DNA of 64,000 nt, taken from the NCBI GenBank assembly GCA_947179395.2, contig OX359289.1:94678719-94742718 (forward strand), written 5' to 3'. The DNA comes from Pulicaria dysenterica (taxonomy: Eukaryota > Streptophyta > Magnoliopsida > Asterales > Asteraceae). The translations under genes were made by a program, and so were the position numbers. The notes beneath the pieces are model-generated. The model saw nothing but the letters and a program-made list of their open reading frames with translations, made no database searches and was not told the origin of the DNA. Positions 45,633-55,877 of the stretch are shown piece after piece (the first letter of the stretch is position 1; each line of letters begins with the position of its first letter).

Positions 45633-46281
45633 CCCCAAACCGCCCCTAACGCGTACACCCTGATGATATGATGATGTTGGTCGTTACTGCTTTAGGGGAT
45701 TAGTGGTTTGAGCGTTGAATCTTTTTTTCTTATCATAGAAAATTGTAGTGATCTGTTGTGGTGGATGATTTACGATTATTTGGCCTTGCTCAATAAGCAA
45801 GTTAATTGTGCTTGGTTTCTTGTACTTTTATTTGGATGGTTTAATAAAAAATTTCATTCATTTTTGTGGTATTTTTTTGTTGCTTTTTATTAAACCTTTA
45901 AAAATATTCTAAGATGAATTGTTTTTATCAGATTAATATTTAGATTAGTTAAAAGTTTTTAACCTAAAAATCAAAGCTTTCATCATTTTGGGGACTTTCA
46001 GTCATGGCTATACTTTTTGTCAATTCCGTTTCATTGTTTTAAGCATTTTTTTTTTCACTTGCGATGTGTTTTCGAGTGTTTTTTTTTAAAGAAAATGAGG
46101 GGGAAAGAAGGAAACCATAAACTTATCCTTTCAAACGTGGGATGGTTTGGAAGGATAGGCTCCCCTTTGATTTTCTTTCTTTCCTTCTAACTCAAGACAC
46201 AACTTGATTCTTTTTTTCCCCTTCCTTTCATTTCCTCCGCTTTCTTTCCCCTCATATATATGTCTTGTGTGTTTGTTATAG
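45633..46281. other. NAC 3' UTR and downstream flank
   Basis: T-rich 3' UTR, possible poly(A) signal aataaa at 45843-45848, then low-complexity pyrimidine-rich sequence. No separate gene was seen. Confidence 0.6.
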
Positions 46282-46797
46282 AGGATATTATAGAGGAGGG
46301 ACCATAGCGTTGCATTATCAGACTTTCTTTGTACGTGGGACTTGCTTCTTCACTCACTACACCAAATGAATTTGCACAATACACTTGAAATTTTTACAGT
46401 AAAATTGTCATGATAATGCAAATTAGTCTTTGTGCTTCTTATCATAAATCATTTGAAAGGTTATTTACTTTGGCATTTGCCAAGGTTTTACATGTTAAAT
46501 GTAGACTTGTACTGTCTTCTCAAGAAATTTTATGGTTTTTTTACAGTACATAAATAAAATATCAAGCAGTTTTAATATATAGTTGACGTAATAAAAAGTT
46601 AAATATCATGCTTCAGTTAACTGTTAGAATTCCATGTGTGTTTACTCACAAAAAGGATGTAAATAAGTTGTCAAGCTGAATCTGAACATTGTAAATATCA
46701 AGTGTTTGATTCGTTTAGGATTTATCAAAGTTTAAGCTCTCATACAGCTCGTATCGTGCTTCTAATGATATATTTGAGCTTAGCTCGTTTAAAATTT
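46282..46797 (+). repeat. Duplicated HRD1 3'-flank block, copy 1
   Basis: From ggatattatagaggagggac onward this matches the complement of 50247 leftward, the sequence starting 17 bp after the HRD1 stop codon, and its second half matches 47811-48140. It is therefore a displaced, inverted copy of HRD1 downstream sequence, lying just after the NAC gene. It lacks the NAC fragment present in copies 2 and 3. Confidence 0.85.
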
Positions 46798-46830
46798 GTT
46801 AAAGCTCAGCTAGGTTTGCCTACTTTAAGG

Positions 46831-47810
46831 TAAGGCTGGTAATTTGGGTCGGGTTTGTGTTATTGGGTTAGTGTCGTTCGGGTTCCGGTCAGTTTCGTGT
46901 CGACTCAATTTCAACCCAATTATTTTCGTGTCAGGTTCGGGTCGTGTCACTCTTTTTCGTGTCGGTTCGGGTCATGTTTCGTGTCGACCCATTTCGTTCA
47001 AAGTTCTTTTACTAGTCTTTTTTTTATTTTAGATTATGGTTTTCGAATACGGGTTTCGGGTAGGGTTTTTTATTATGGGTTTCAAATACGGTTTTCAAAT
47101 TCGGTTTTCGAGTACGGTTTTCGTCATAAAAATTTTGAATTCCTTGTCTATTTCCAATTTTCTCTACTAACTAGTGATTAAAATATCAAATACCAATACA
47201 ATTTAATAGCTTTAATAAAAAAGTACTAACTAGTGAACAAACCATGAACTAAAATAACCTAAAGGAAATTATCCAATTTAAAAAAGCAAGTCTTTTTTCT
47301 TATTTACCGTTGTATTCTCGGAAGGAATATCGAGTTGGGTAGATTCCAAAGGGTCTTGATTTGAATCTTCATCACCATAATATTGTTTAGGTTTAAATCT
47401 TACCAAGTTGACAAACGTCAAAGTGCCAAAAGTCCAAAACAATATAGTCAAAATAACAAATAGCAAAATGATGTAGTATCGTTTAGTTTTAAATCTTTTA
47501 TTATTTATTTAAGTTTTTAGCTTTTAAAGGTTTTGTACTTCTGTTTATCGGATTTTATTGTCTAGGATGTCACACCCTCATTTTTTCACAATCTTTTTTT
47601 TTTTTTGAAAGTTTAATTTTAAATGTTAAAGAAAATTTAATAAATTATAGTTTTACCCTTATACGGGTCACTTTCGGGTTGTTGCGTTGACCTTAACCCG
47701 ACCCATTTATTTTCGTGTCAACCTGGTTTTGACCCATTTTGGGTTCGTGTCACTTTTTTCTTGTCGGGTTGGGGTCGTGTTTCATGTTGGCTCAGGAATT
47801 GCTAGCCTTT
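46831..47810. mobile_element. hAT-like MITE between block copies
   Basis: The left end taaggctggtaatttgggtc and the right end (complement aaggctagcaattcctgagc) resemble the GGCTGGCAATT termini of plant hAT elements, with subterminal arrays of gggtcgtgtc / ttcgtgtcg words on both sides (46840-47000 and 47660-47790). Flanks tactttaa and tactttgg suggest a degraded 8-bp duplication. No transposase is present. Confidence 0.55.
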
Positions 47811-48289
47811 ATTACTTTGGCATTTGCCAAGGTTTTACATGTTAAATGTAGACTTGTATTGTCTTCTCAAGAAATTTTAGGGTTTTCTTTACAGTACATA
47901 AATAAAACATCAAGCAATTTTAATATATAATTTACGTAATAAAAAGTTAAATATCACGCTTCAGTTAACTGTTAGAAGTCCATGTGTGTTTACTTACAAA
48001 AAGGATGTAAAAAAGTTGTCAAGCTGAATCCGAGCTTCATAAAAAATCAAGTGTCTGATTCGTTTAGGATTTATTATTAAACTCGCATACAGCTTGTATC
48101 GTGCTTCTGATGATATATTTGAGCTCAACTTGTTTAAAATATAATTAAAAGGAAAGGTATGGCAGTTGATGAAGATGATGGTATTTATGATGACTTGTTG
48201 AATCTGATTAATCTGGATAAAGACCTTTTCAAGAATGGAGCTGAGTACACACTCGACAATATTTATGATGACTTTTCGCACCACCGATG
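47811..48289 (+). repeat. HRD1-flank/NAC block copy 2 (left palindrome arm)
   Basis: Repeats the second part of copy 1, then continues into a NAC last-exon fragment at 48159-48289. The complement of this arm is at 48313-48678 and 49980-50084. A 23-bp spacer (48290-48312) separates the arms, making a large imperfect palindrome. Confidence 0.87.
48159..48289 (+). pseudogene. NAC last-exon fragment (left arm)
   Basis: Begins MAVDEDDGIYDDLLNLINL, close to MAVNEDDIYDDLVNLINL of the NAC gene's fourth exon (from 45468), then diverges (DLFKNGAEYTLDNIYDDF) and runs into the palindrome centre. It has no NAC domain and so cannot be a transcription factor. The right-arm copy (48313-48447, complement) differs by substitutions and two 3-bp indels that keep frame. 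Confidence 0.8.
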
Positions 48290-48312
48290 GTCACTTCGAA
48301 TTCCTTGTCATG

Positions 48313-48892
48313 CATCGGTGGTGCGAAAAGTCATCATAAATAATGTCGAGTGTGTACTCAGCTCCATCATTCTTGAAAAGGTTTTCATCCAGACTAATCA
48401 GATTCAACAAGTCATAAATACCATCATCTTCATCAACCGCCATGCCTTTCCCTTTCAATTATATTTTTAAACAAGCCGAGCTCAAATATATCATCAGAAG
48501 CACGATACGAGCTGTATGCGAGGTTAAATGATAAATCCTAAACAAATCAGACACTTGATTTTGTATGAAGCTCGAATTCAGCTTGACAACTTATTTACAT
48601 CCTTTTTGTGAGTAAACACACATGAACTTCTAACGGTTAACTGAAGTGTGATATTTAACTTTTTATTACGTCAACTTATATATTAAAGAGTAAATTACAT
48701 CAATGGTCCCTGTGGTTTGACACTAATTTCACCCATAGTCCATGTGGTTCATTAATTACACTGGACGTCCCTGTGGTTTATACTTTGTAACGCATGTAGT
48801 CCCTGGTCCACTTAAAATGACTAAAATACCCTTTTCTTTTTAATTTAGAATTTTTTTTTACATTTATATTTATTTCTTAATTAATAAATGAG

Positions 48893-48943
<51 letters not shown>

Positions 48944-49164
48944 ATTAGAAACCCTCCACCCTCAATCATCAATCACTCGCCGTCTCTCTTCCTTCTCCCC
49001 CTCCTTGCGACTCCGGCGATCTCACCGGCCACACCGCCGTCTCCTCTCTCTACTTAGTCTCGCCTCCACACCGCCGGCCACAACTCCATCTCCAACGCCA
49101 CCACCGTCAAACCACCTTTGGACAAACAAACCACCACCACTGCCACCTTCCTTCCCTGTCGCCA

Positions 49165-49204
<40 letters not shown>

Positions 49205-50247
49205 AAACTGTAATCGCAAAAAAAACCGATTTAAGGTTTTCAGATGTGTGTTTTTGTTGTTCTTGTTTGATTTGTTTCCGTTTATGTTTGATTTTGATTT
49301 GTGTGTGTGTTTGTTACAGATCTGAATGTTAGGGTTAGTGGTGGTGACCTACGGTGATCTGAATGTTACAGATCTGGTGGTGGTGAGTTTGTTTTTTATT
49401 AGGGTTTCTTCTTGAATGTTACAGATCTGAATGTTCTTCATTACGGTGGTGGTGGGATGATGATGGCGATGGCGATGGTGGTGGGTTCTTGTTCATGTTC
49501 ACAGCCACCGTCGTTGCAGGGTGGTGATGACCTGAGTTGCAGCAGTGGTTAGGAGGGGATAAGGAATCGATGGGGAGGGGGGAGGTGATGGGGGTGTTTG
49601 TGATGGTGATCTACGGTGGTGCAGGTGGCAGTAGTGACCTACGTCGGAGTTGCAGTGGTGACCGGTGGTGGTGACCTACCAGTGGTGGTGACTCAATCGA
49701 CGGGGAGGGGTGGAGCGGATGGGGGGTTTTTGTTTGTTTTTTTATTATTAATATATTGTTTTTAAATATTAAAAGTATTTAATATTAATTTAAAATCAAG
49801 AAAAAGAATTAAAAAAAAGGAGTTAGGGGTATTTTAGTCATTTTAAGTGGACCAGGGACTACAGGCGTTACAAAGTATAAACCACAGGGACGTCCAGTGT
49901 AATTAATGAACCACAGGGACTATGAGTGAAATTTGTATCAAACCACAGGGACGATTGGTGTAATTTACTCTATATTAAAACTGCTTGATGTTTTATTTAT
50001 GTACTGTTAAGAAAAATCATAATAAATCTTGAGAAGACAATACAAGTCCACATTTAACATGTAAAAATGCCAAAGTAATAACCTTCCAGATGATTTATGA
50101 TAAGAAGCACAAAGACTAATTTGCATTTTACTGTGAAAATTTCAAGTGTATTGTGCAGATTCATTTGGTGTAGTGAGTGAAGAAGCAAGTCCTACGTACA
50201 AAGAAAGTCTGATAATGCAACGCTATGGTCCCTCCTCTATAATATCC
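48313..50247 (-). repeat. HRD1-flank/NAC block copy 3 (right palindrome arm)
   Basis: Minus-strand copy: HRD1 3' flank (50247 down to 49980), interrupted by the Mutator-like element, resuming at 48678 and ending with the NAC fragment at 48447-48313. It is contiguous with the HRD1 stop at 50264, so this is probably the original HRD1 downstream sequence. Confidence 0.87.
48688..49970. mobile_element. Mutator-like element, perfect 9-bp TSD
   Basis: 1283 bp. The TIR is about 145 bp: left gagtaaattacatcaatggt, right complement gagtaaattacaccaatcgt, with shared tggacgtccctgtggttta and tggtccacttaaaatgacta. Flanks tatattaaa at 48679-48687 and 49971-49979 are identical, and the uninterrupted target is seen in copy 1 (ttttaatatata, 46570s). 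The interior has an (ATT)n tract (48897-48942), a GC-rich exon-like stretch (48960-49165) ending in (CT)n, and ggtggtgac repeats (49320-49700). No transposase. The GC-rich part could be a captured gene fragment. Confidence 0.93.
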
Positions 50248-50263
50248 ACATCAGATACTTCAT

Positions 50264-53200
50264 CTACAATTGTGAAAGATTGACATCGTCTCGGTTATCC
50301 TGTTGATTTTGGTCAACACCAGAAACCGACAAAGATGATGACAATGATGATGAAACCGCCTTCCCTTTGCTATCAGATGTCACAGGCAGATCAGCCTCCC
50401 AGCTAATGTTGCTGCTGCTGCTGCTGCTTTCTGGAACCAAGTTTTTCTCGGTTGCAGGCTTCTTCTGTAGATGTTGAAGCTGATCTTGCAAAATCTGTTT
50501 GTCAAAACCAGGGAAAAAACTTATAGAGCTATACTGAACTTCAGTAACATCATATATATTTCCAGAGGCAGCCATGCGAAACCATTTACAATAAACGAGC
50601 CACTTTTATCTACATGACTACCTTTAGCTTAAAAAGAAACCATGTTCAAACAGGTTGAAAGTTGTCTGCAGTCTATTTTAAATGCATAAACCACATGTAT
50701 AATTTTGTTTAAACAATTTAGATTGCTAAAGAAAAATATATTATATTGAACATACTAGTCTATTTTAAATGCATAAACCACATGTATAATTTTGTTTAAA
50801 CAATTTAGATTGCTAAAGAAAAATATATTATATTGAACATACTTGATGCATGAAAATTATAAAAAAATAATAATAATTGGACCAAAAGGATCTAAGGTCC
50901 ATGAGAGAGCTTGGATTTCATGTTGGGCAATAAAATATAATGCTATTACTCCATATATCAATCTTATCTTCCTAATGTGAGATTGCACATTCTACTTGCT
51001 TGAATGACATGAACTAAAGGGGTCTTTTTTAGTCTGTCTGTTATATACGCCTTATTAATGTAAGTACATACATGCTAAGAGACAAGTATTAACAATGAGC
51101 AGACTCTAGGGCAAAAACAATCAGGTTACTATACCTCAATCTGATGCTGAATGATTTTTTTCTGGTCCTCCAGTTGAGAGACTGACATCTGGAGATTGGT
51201 GCTCCATCCATCCTCAGGGTTTGAACTTGCACCCGCTGTGGCATGAACTGGCATGAAACCAGTTTGTGGGAACTGAAAAGATGGAAAGTTTGCAGGATCG
51301 TTTGGGATCGAATTCTCATGTTCGCCAGAAGAAGAAGCTGCATTGTGAATGTGGGTTCCAGGTGTGGATTTGTTGGCAAGTAAAGCATATCCAGAAGACC
51401 TGCAAATCACATGCATCACATGAAATTAAATCATGATAACATGGGTGGTGGCACATACCATAAAACCAAATTGAAACATGAACTATATACCATGTTAAAG
51501 AACTTGAAGAAGGGTAAACAAAAGATTTCTGATATATAGAAGCAGCAGCTGCTGCTGCTTGAGCTCTTTTTTGATGCTGACTAATATTCCCACTCCCTGC
51601 ACCATCACCAGTCCGATCTTGAGCTGATGTATTCGCCGAATTTGCACCTGAACACAATCAAAACTGTCAAAACTTTGTGTTATCTTGCAGAAAAATAGCA
51701 AACAAGCATGATTTAAGTGAAAAAAATCCTGACCTTGACGATGAGCTCCAGGTCGTGAACGTGATGAAGTTGTCCCGCCCTCATTGGGTATAACAAGTGC
51801 TCTGCAAATGGGACATGTATGTTGTCGTTCTAACCATGATCGGAGGCAGTGCACATGGAAAAGATGCCCACAGACTAATCTTTTTGCTGTAGTCATCTCC
51901 TCTCTACAAATAATGCAGGTTGCATCACTTCTGCATATAATAAAAATAGATATGATAAGAAAGAGCATTAATATGCATGTGGGATAAGTAATATTCTAAG
52001 GATTTATAAGAAAAAGGAAAAAGAAAAAAACTGACGCATTCAACTCTTCAGGTGTTGCATCTGGAAACCGATCATTCATATTTGATGTGATTTTACGATA
52101 ACGGATGTAATCAGCAATCCGCAGCTTGAAGTTTCTGAAGGTCTCGTACAGCTCCCGGATCAAGTGCAAAGGCACACCATAGTTCCTGCAGATACAGAAC
52201 CATAAATAAAGAGAGCTATGATTCATGAAACAAAAGGGAACATGCATGATATATAATTATATATGTAATACACGAGTGCAGAAGTACTTACACAAAGATT
52301 ACAAGAAAAAAGCATAGATACATAGATAAGTGAAGCAGGTCGCGAATAAGCTCCAAGTAGAATGTATAAACAGCTTTTTTTTCCCACTGTCCTTCCATAA
52401 GCATGTCGCTCACATAGAAAACGTATTTAACAAATGTTGATATTGTTGTTGTAGCCAATATCATGTACCTGAAATTGGCACATGCGATTAAGTAATCCAA
52501 AACCAGTGCCTATGAAACTGGATTGTAAAGAAAAGATGATAAAAACCATTTGACTTGCAGATAAAAGATATATGATATGGATGAAATAGGTACAAAATGG
52601 TTTCGTACATACACAAACATATGGATATGCTAGTAACACAAAACAGTAATGACTAATGACTAATGAGCATAACAATCTCACATAATTTCATTTATTCTTC
52701 TGAAATATAATATGCACAACAATTTATCAGATACAACAACAACACCTACATTAAAAAGGTAATCTAGTTTATCGTTCCTAAACAATATGGTCTTTCTTCA
52801 TAAAAAAATAATTAATAATATCCCTTTAAAACGTTCTAAATATGTCAATAAGTTCAAAGAAAAATTTTAAGAAATGGAAATAATAACACAATACGGTGGA
52901 AAGATTAAATAACTTACTCGAATGAAAAGAAAAGAGAAACTGAAGCCTGACGGGTTTGTATCAAGTACTTTACTGAGTTATACAAGAAAAGACAGTCTAC
53001 CAGGAGAAGGAATCCCATGAAAGAAACAATCCGGATATGAGACAACATGGGCACAGTTGGAGTTGTTTCAATGTATTCAACTCTCTTTTGAGCCAACCAA
53101 TGCAAAGACTTGACAAGTAAAAGAGCAGTAACCATAGCAAGAAACATAACAGAAAAATCCTGGCGGAATATAGTTATGGCAAAAAGGATTTCCATAACTT

Positions 53201-53450
53201 CTCGCCATGATTGCTCATTCAGTCTTTCAACCTCTGCTTCTCGAAGTGAACCAAGAAATATTCTTTTTGTCAGCTGCCACATAATGCACATGATCACCAA
53301 ACCCATGTTGAGAAGAAGCACCAAACAGACTTTGGAGGTAGATAAATAAACTGTTGCTGGATAGAACTGTCCTCTACTACTAAAGGCATGATAGATAACC
53401 GCCAGTGTGGCAACCACACTCAGTCCAGCATATGTCTGCAGCTTGATCAT
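50264..53450 (-). CDS. HRD1: HRD1-type ER RING E3 ubiquitin ligase
   Basis: Seven exons on the minus strand: 53450-52918, 52468-52292, 52185-52036, 51930-51734, 51647-51491, 51399-51135 and 50494-50264. All have GT/AG introns and phases agree, giving 569 aa. HRD1 is the membrane ubiquitin ligase of ER-associated degradation: with SEL1/HRD3-type partners it moves misfolded proteins out of the ER and ubiquitinates them. Exons 1-2 carry the hydrophobic multi-pass region (about residues 5-255). NYGVPLHLIRELYETF and NMNDRFPDATPEEL lead to a RING-H2 finger with C292, C295, C307, H309, H312, C315, C326 and C329, all present. The cytosolic tail is Gln/Ala- and Ser-rich, with a short coiled-coil-like QLEDQKKIIQHQIE. 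It is somewhat longer than the roughly 460-490 aa Arabidopsis HRD1A/B. An upstream 5'-UTR intron is likely (acceptor near 53472). ER-stress promoter elements lie upstream. Confidence 0.95.
50671..50843. repeat. 87-bp tandem duplication in HRD1 intron 6
   Basis: Two adjacent copies of an 87-bp segment starting gtctattttaaatgcataaa (50671-50757, 50758-50843) are identical by eye. It lies within the intron 50495-51134 and does not touch the coding sequence. It points to a very recent slippage or unequal exchange. Confidence 0.93.
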
Positions 53451-54130
53451 TTTGATTTATGCACTGTTATACCAAAACATAGCCAATTAGCTACCCTGGA
53501 AAGAATGCTAGCATGATAGTAGCACATTAAGTATTCAACTAAAGTTTTCTTTTAAGTTTCTACATGATCCTTAATCAAATAGGAGAGCTTAAAGAAACAA
53601 TATCTGATCGATCAGACCTTTGTAGTCTGTTAACTGGCAACCAATTGAAGAATCCTTGTAACTTACCAGACAGTAGCCAGGTGTCTTAATCAAAACATAT
53701 TAATAAACGTCAAAATCTGCAGAAAGGTTCTTTGACAATGTGTTCATATAATCAAAACAGGCTAAAAACAGAAAACAAAAAGAACCCTACCCAAAAATAA
53801 GTTAAACCCTAAAAATCACAATAAATCGACAGGTAGCAATCTTCATTGATAATTTCGGTAATAAATTCGCAGAATAAGAATCAGCAACACACGATAAAAA
53901 CAAACCCTAAAATCACCGTGAAAAACAGTCTTAAGCTGAGATGGATCTCGATGTACCTGTTAAGAAACTTCCGATGATGTAACTTGTGAAGAATCCCTTA
54001 GTATTGTATGAGCAAAATTTCCTATACTAGAAGGTTAATCGTACCTCGAATCATTGAAATTCAAAAGAATCAAGAAGCGAATAGGTGTTTGAAATCTACG
54101 GGACGAAAGTTCAAGAACCCAGGCAGGGGT
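53451..54130 (-). other. HRD1 5' UTR with probable intron
   Basis: The minus strand shows a possible donor (aatgattcgag then gtacgatt, near 54045) and an acceptor tataacag at about 53465-53472, ten or so bases before the ATG at 53450. A non-coding first exon would then lie at about 54046-54130. Positions are predictions without transcript support. Confidence 0.4.
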
Positions 54131-54219
54131 GGGTGATGAAGATCGGGGCAAAGCATGACAAAATTCGATAAATTAAAACGACATGAGGGTCTCGTTCTCG
54201 TCACCGCTGCAGAATCTCA

Positions 54220-54238
54220 CCAATTATTTCATCCCACG
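54220..54238 (+). promoter_or_regulatory. ER stress response element (CCAAT-N9-CCACG)
   Basis: The plus strand reads ccaat, then nine bases (tatttcatc), then ccacg, which is the exact ERSE consensus; the last half overlaps a CACGTG G-box. ERSEs bind NF-Y with ER-stress bZIP factors (bZIP28/bZIP60 in plants). It is about 90-110 bp upstream of the likely HRD1 start, in reverse orientation to the gene. Confidence 0.8.
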
Positions 54239-54267
54239 TGTAACATGGCCAACTTGGCTGTTCTTGC

Positions 54268-54275
54268 TGACGTGG
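54268..54275 (+). promoter_or_regulatory. UPRE-like TGACGTGG motif
   Basis: tgacgtgg matches the TGACGTGR core bound by ATF6/XBP1-type bZIPs in the unfolded protein response. It is 30 bp from the ERSE in the HRD1 promoter. Confidence 0.65.
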
Positions 54276-54279
54276 AAGA

Positions 54280-54724
54280 GAAATTTTATTAGGGACCTAA
54301 TGATCGGACGTAACAAATTTATTCATTACTACTTGTACTACGTGCATTAATTGTTTATATATTTGTTATATACAAATAAAAAAAGTTGTGTACGAATTAG
54401 TTCTTATTTTATAATTAATAGTTAAAAAAAAGACTTAAGATGTGTTTTGTTTATGGTTTTGAAATCCTCCACGATTTCAAATCTCAAGAGCTTATTCAGT
54501 TGACAAGAATCAATTAGAATTAGTGGGAACTAGAACCACTTTCTCATGTGTGGTTCAAGTTTAAGAAGGGAATTAGAATTCTAAATTTGCTCAACTTTCT
54601 ATCACAGGAAATCAAATTTCATAAACAACAATAAGAGGGAATTGAAATCACCTTCAAGATGGATTCTTGAATATTACCGTCACAACCTTACCTTTTTTAC
54701 ATTACCTATCTTATTGTTACGTAT
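54280..54724. other. Intergenic sequence, no feature recognised
   Basis: AT-rich stretch upstream of HRD1 and next to the gypsy LTR. No coding frame or clear repeat was recognised. Confidence 0.5.
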
Positions 54725-55181
54725 TTTTTTTCTATACAAGATCACGTGCGGCTCTTAGTCTCGACCAAGATCAGCCTTTTACCCGGTAAGCGTTAAGATT
54801 CAAGAAACTCAACAAGGGAACGCTAGATAAAGAACAATAATGCTTGTATTAAGCGAGCTTTACAAGAGTGCTTTGTAACTCACTTTGGAGATGGTTTGCA
54901 ACAAAGACACCACTACCTACTTATAGGCATTTCCACCTCCTTATATGGAAGCTTTTAGATCTAGTTATTTCCACTTCCTCATATGGAACATTCTAGATCT
55001 TACTACATTATACAAGTATCTATACGTATCTAGATATTTCCAAGGAATATTTCATATCTTTCTATGACTCTAGAACAAGGAGGATATTTCTAGGTCTTTC
55101 CATGTATCTTGAATCTTCATGACTCGAGTGGAACGTTCCGGAATCCCGAGCACAATTTAGTGAACTAGGCGGGTCGTTACA
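54725..55181 (-). mobile_element. Gypsy 3' LTR, end uncertain
   Basis: On the minus strand, tgtaacgacccgcctagttc begins directly after the purine tract gggtgggggagaa (55182-55194), so this is the 3' LTR of the gypsy fragment at 55199. The far end near 54725 is not defined; the sequence after aaaaaatacgtaac no longer looks LTR-like. Confidence 0.7.
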
Positions 55182-55198
55182 TTCTCCCCCACCCAAGC

Positions 55199-55877
55199 TC
55201 ATGACGTCCTCGTCGTGCCTTCCTCGTGATATCTCTTAATCTCGTTTCGGAACTGCCACAACTTGTTTTCAGCTTCCCAGCTGGCTTCACTATCAGACAG
55301 GTTCTTCAACTTGATTAAGCACTCCTTATAGTTAGGAACACCTCTTCGTCGTATCGTACAATCTGATATGATTTCTTCAACCTCCCGATCGAACGAAGTA
55401 ACCACAGCTATTGGGGCTCTTTCGGACACCCCACGTTCTGGGTCTTCCAGGTCTTCACGATAAGGCTTTAGGAAGCTCACATGAAAGACTGGATGAATCT
55501 TTAAGTTGGGCGGTAATTGAACCCGATATGACACCTTTCCAACACGTCCAATTACTGGGAAGGGACCTTCATATCTTCTGATTAATCCCTTGTGTACCTT
55601 CCTCAGCGATTTAAATTGTTGAGGCAAAAGTTTCACCATAACTTGATCCCCAACTTGAAGCTCGACGTGTCTTCTTCTCTCATTCGCCCATTTCTTCATT
55701 TTCTTAGTTGTTTTGTCTAATGATGCCCGGGCTAGATTTGCTTGTTCATGCCACTCCTTCATGGTTTTGTAAACGGATGGGCTACTCCCACCATAGGATG
55801 CAGCTAATGCGTTTGGTGTTAACGGTTGACTTCCTGTCACTATTTCGAACGGACTCCTCCCCGTGGCTTCACTCTTG
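55199..55877 (-). pseudogene. Gypsy pol C-terminus with chromodomain
   Basis: The frame is open from 55877 (TGRSPFEIVTGSQPLT) through the 213-codon stretch 55840-55199. It covers the end of the integrase (VELQVGDQVMVKL, RRYEGPFPVIGRVGKVSYR, LPPNLKIHPVFHVSFLKPY) and then a chromodomain (VEEIISDCTIRRRGVPNY ... SWEAENKLW ... F), the mark of plant chromovirus gypsy elements, where it guides integration to heterochromatin. The 5' part of the element is missing; similarity stops abruptly at about 55878, indicating truncation rather than gradual decay. Confidence 0.9.
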
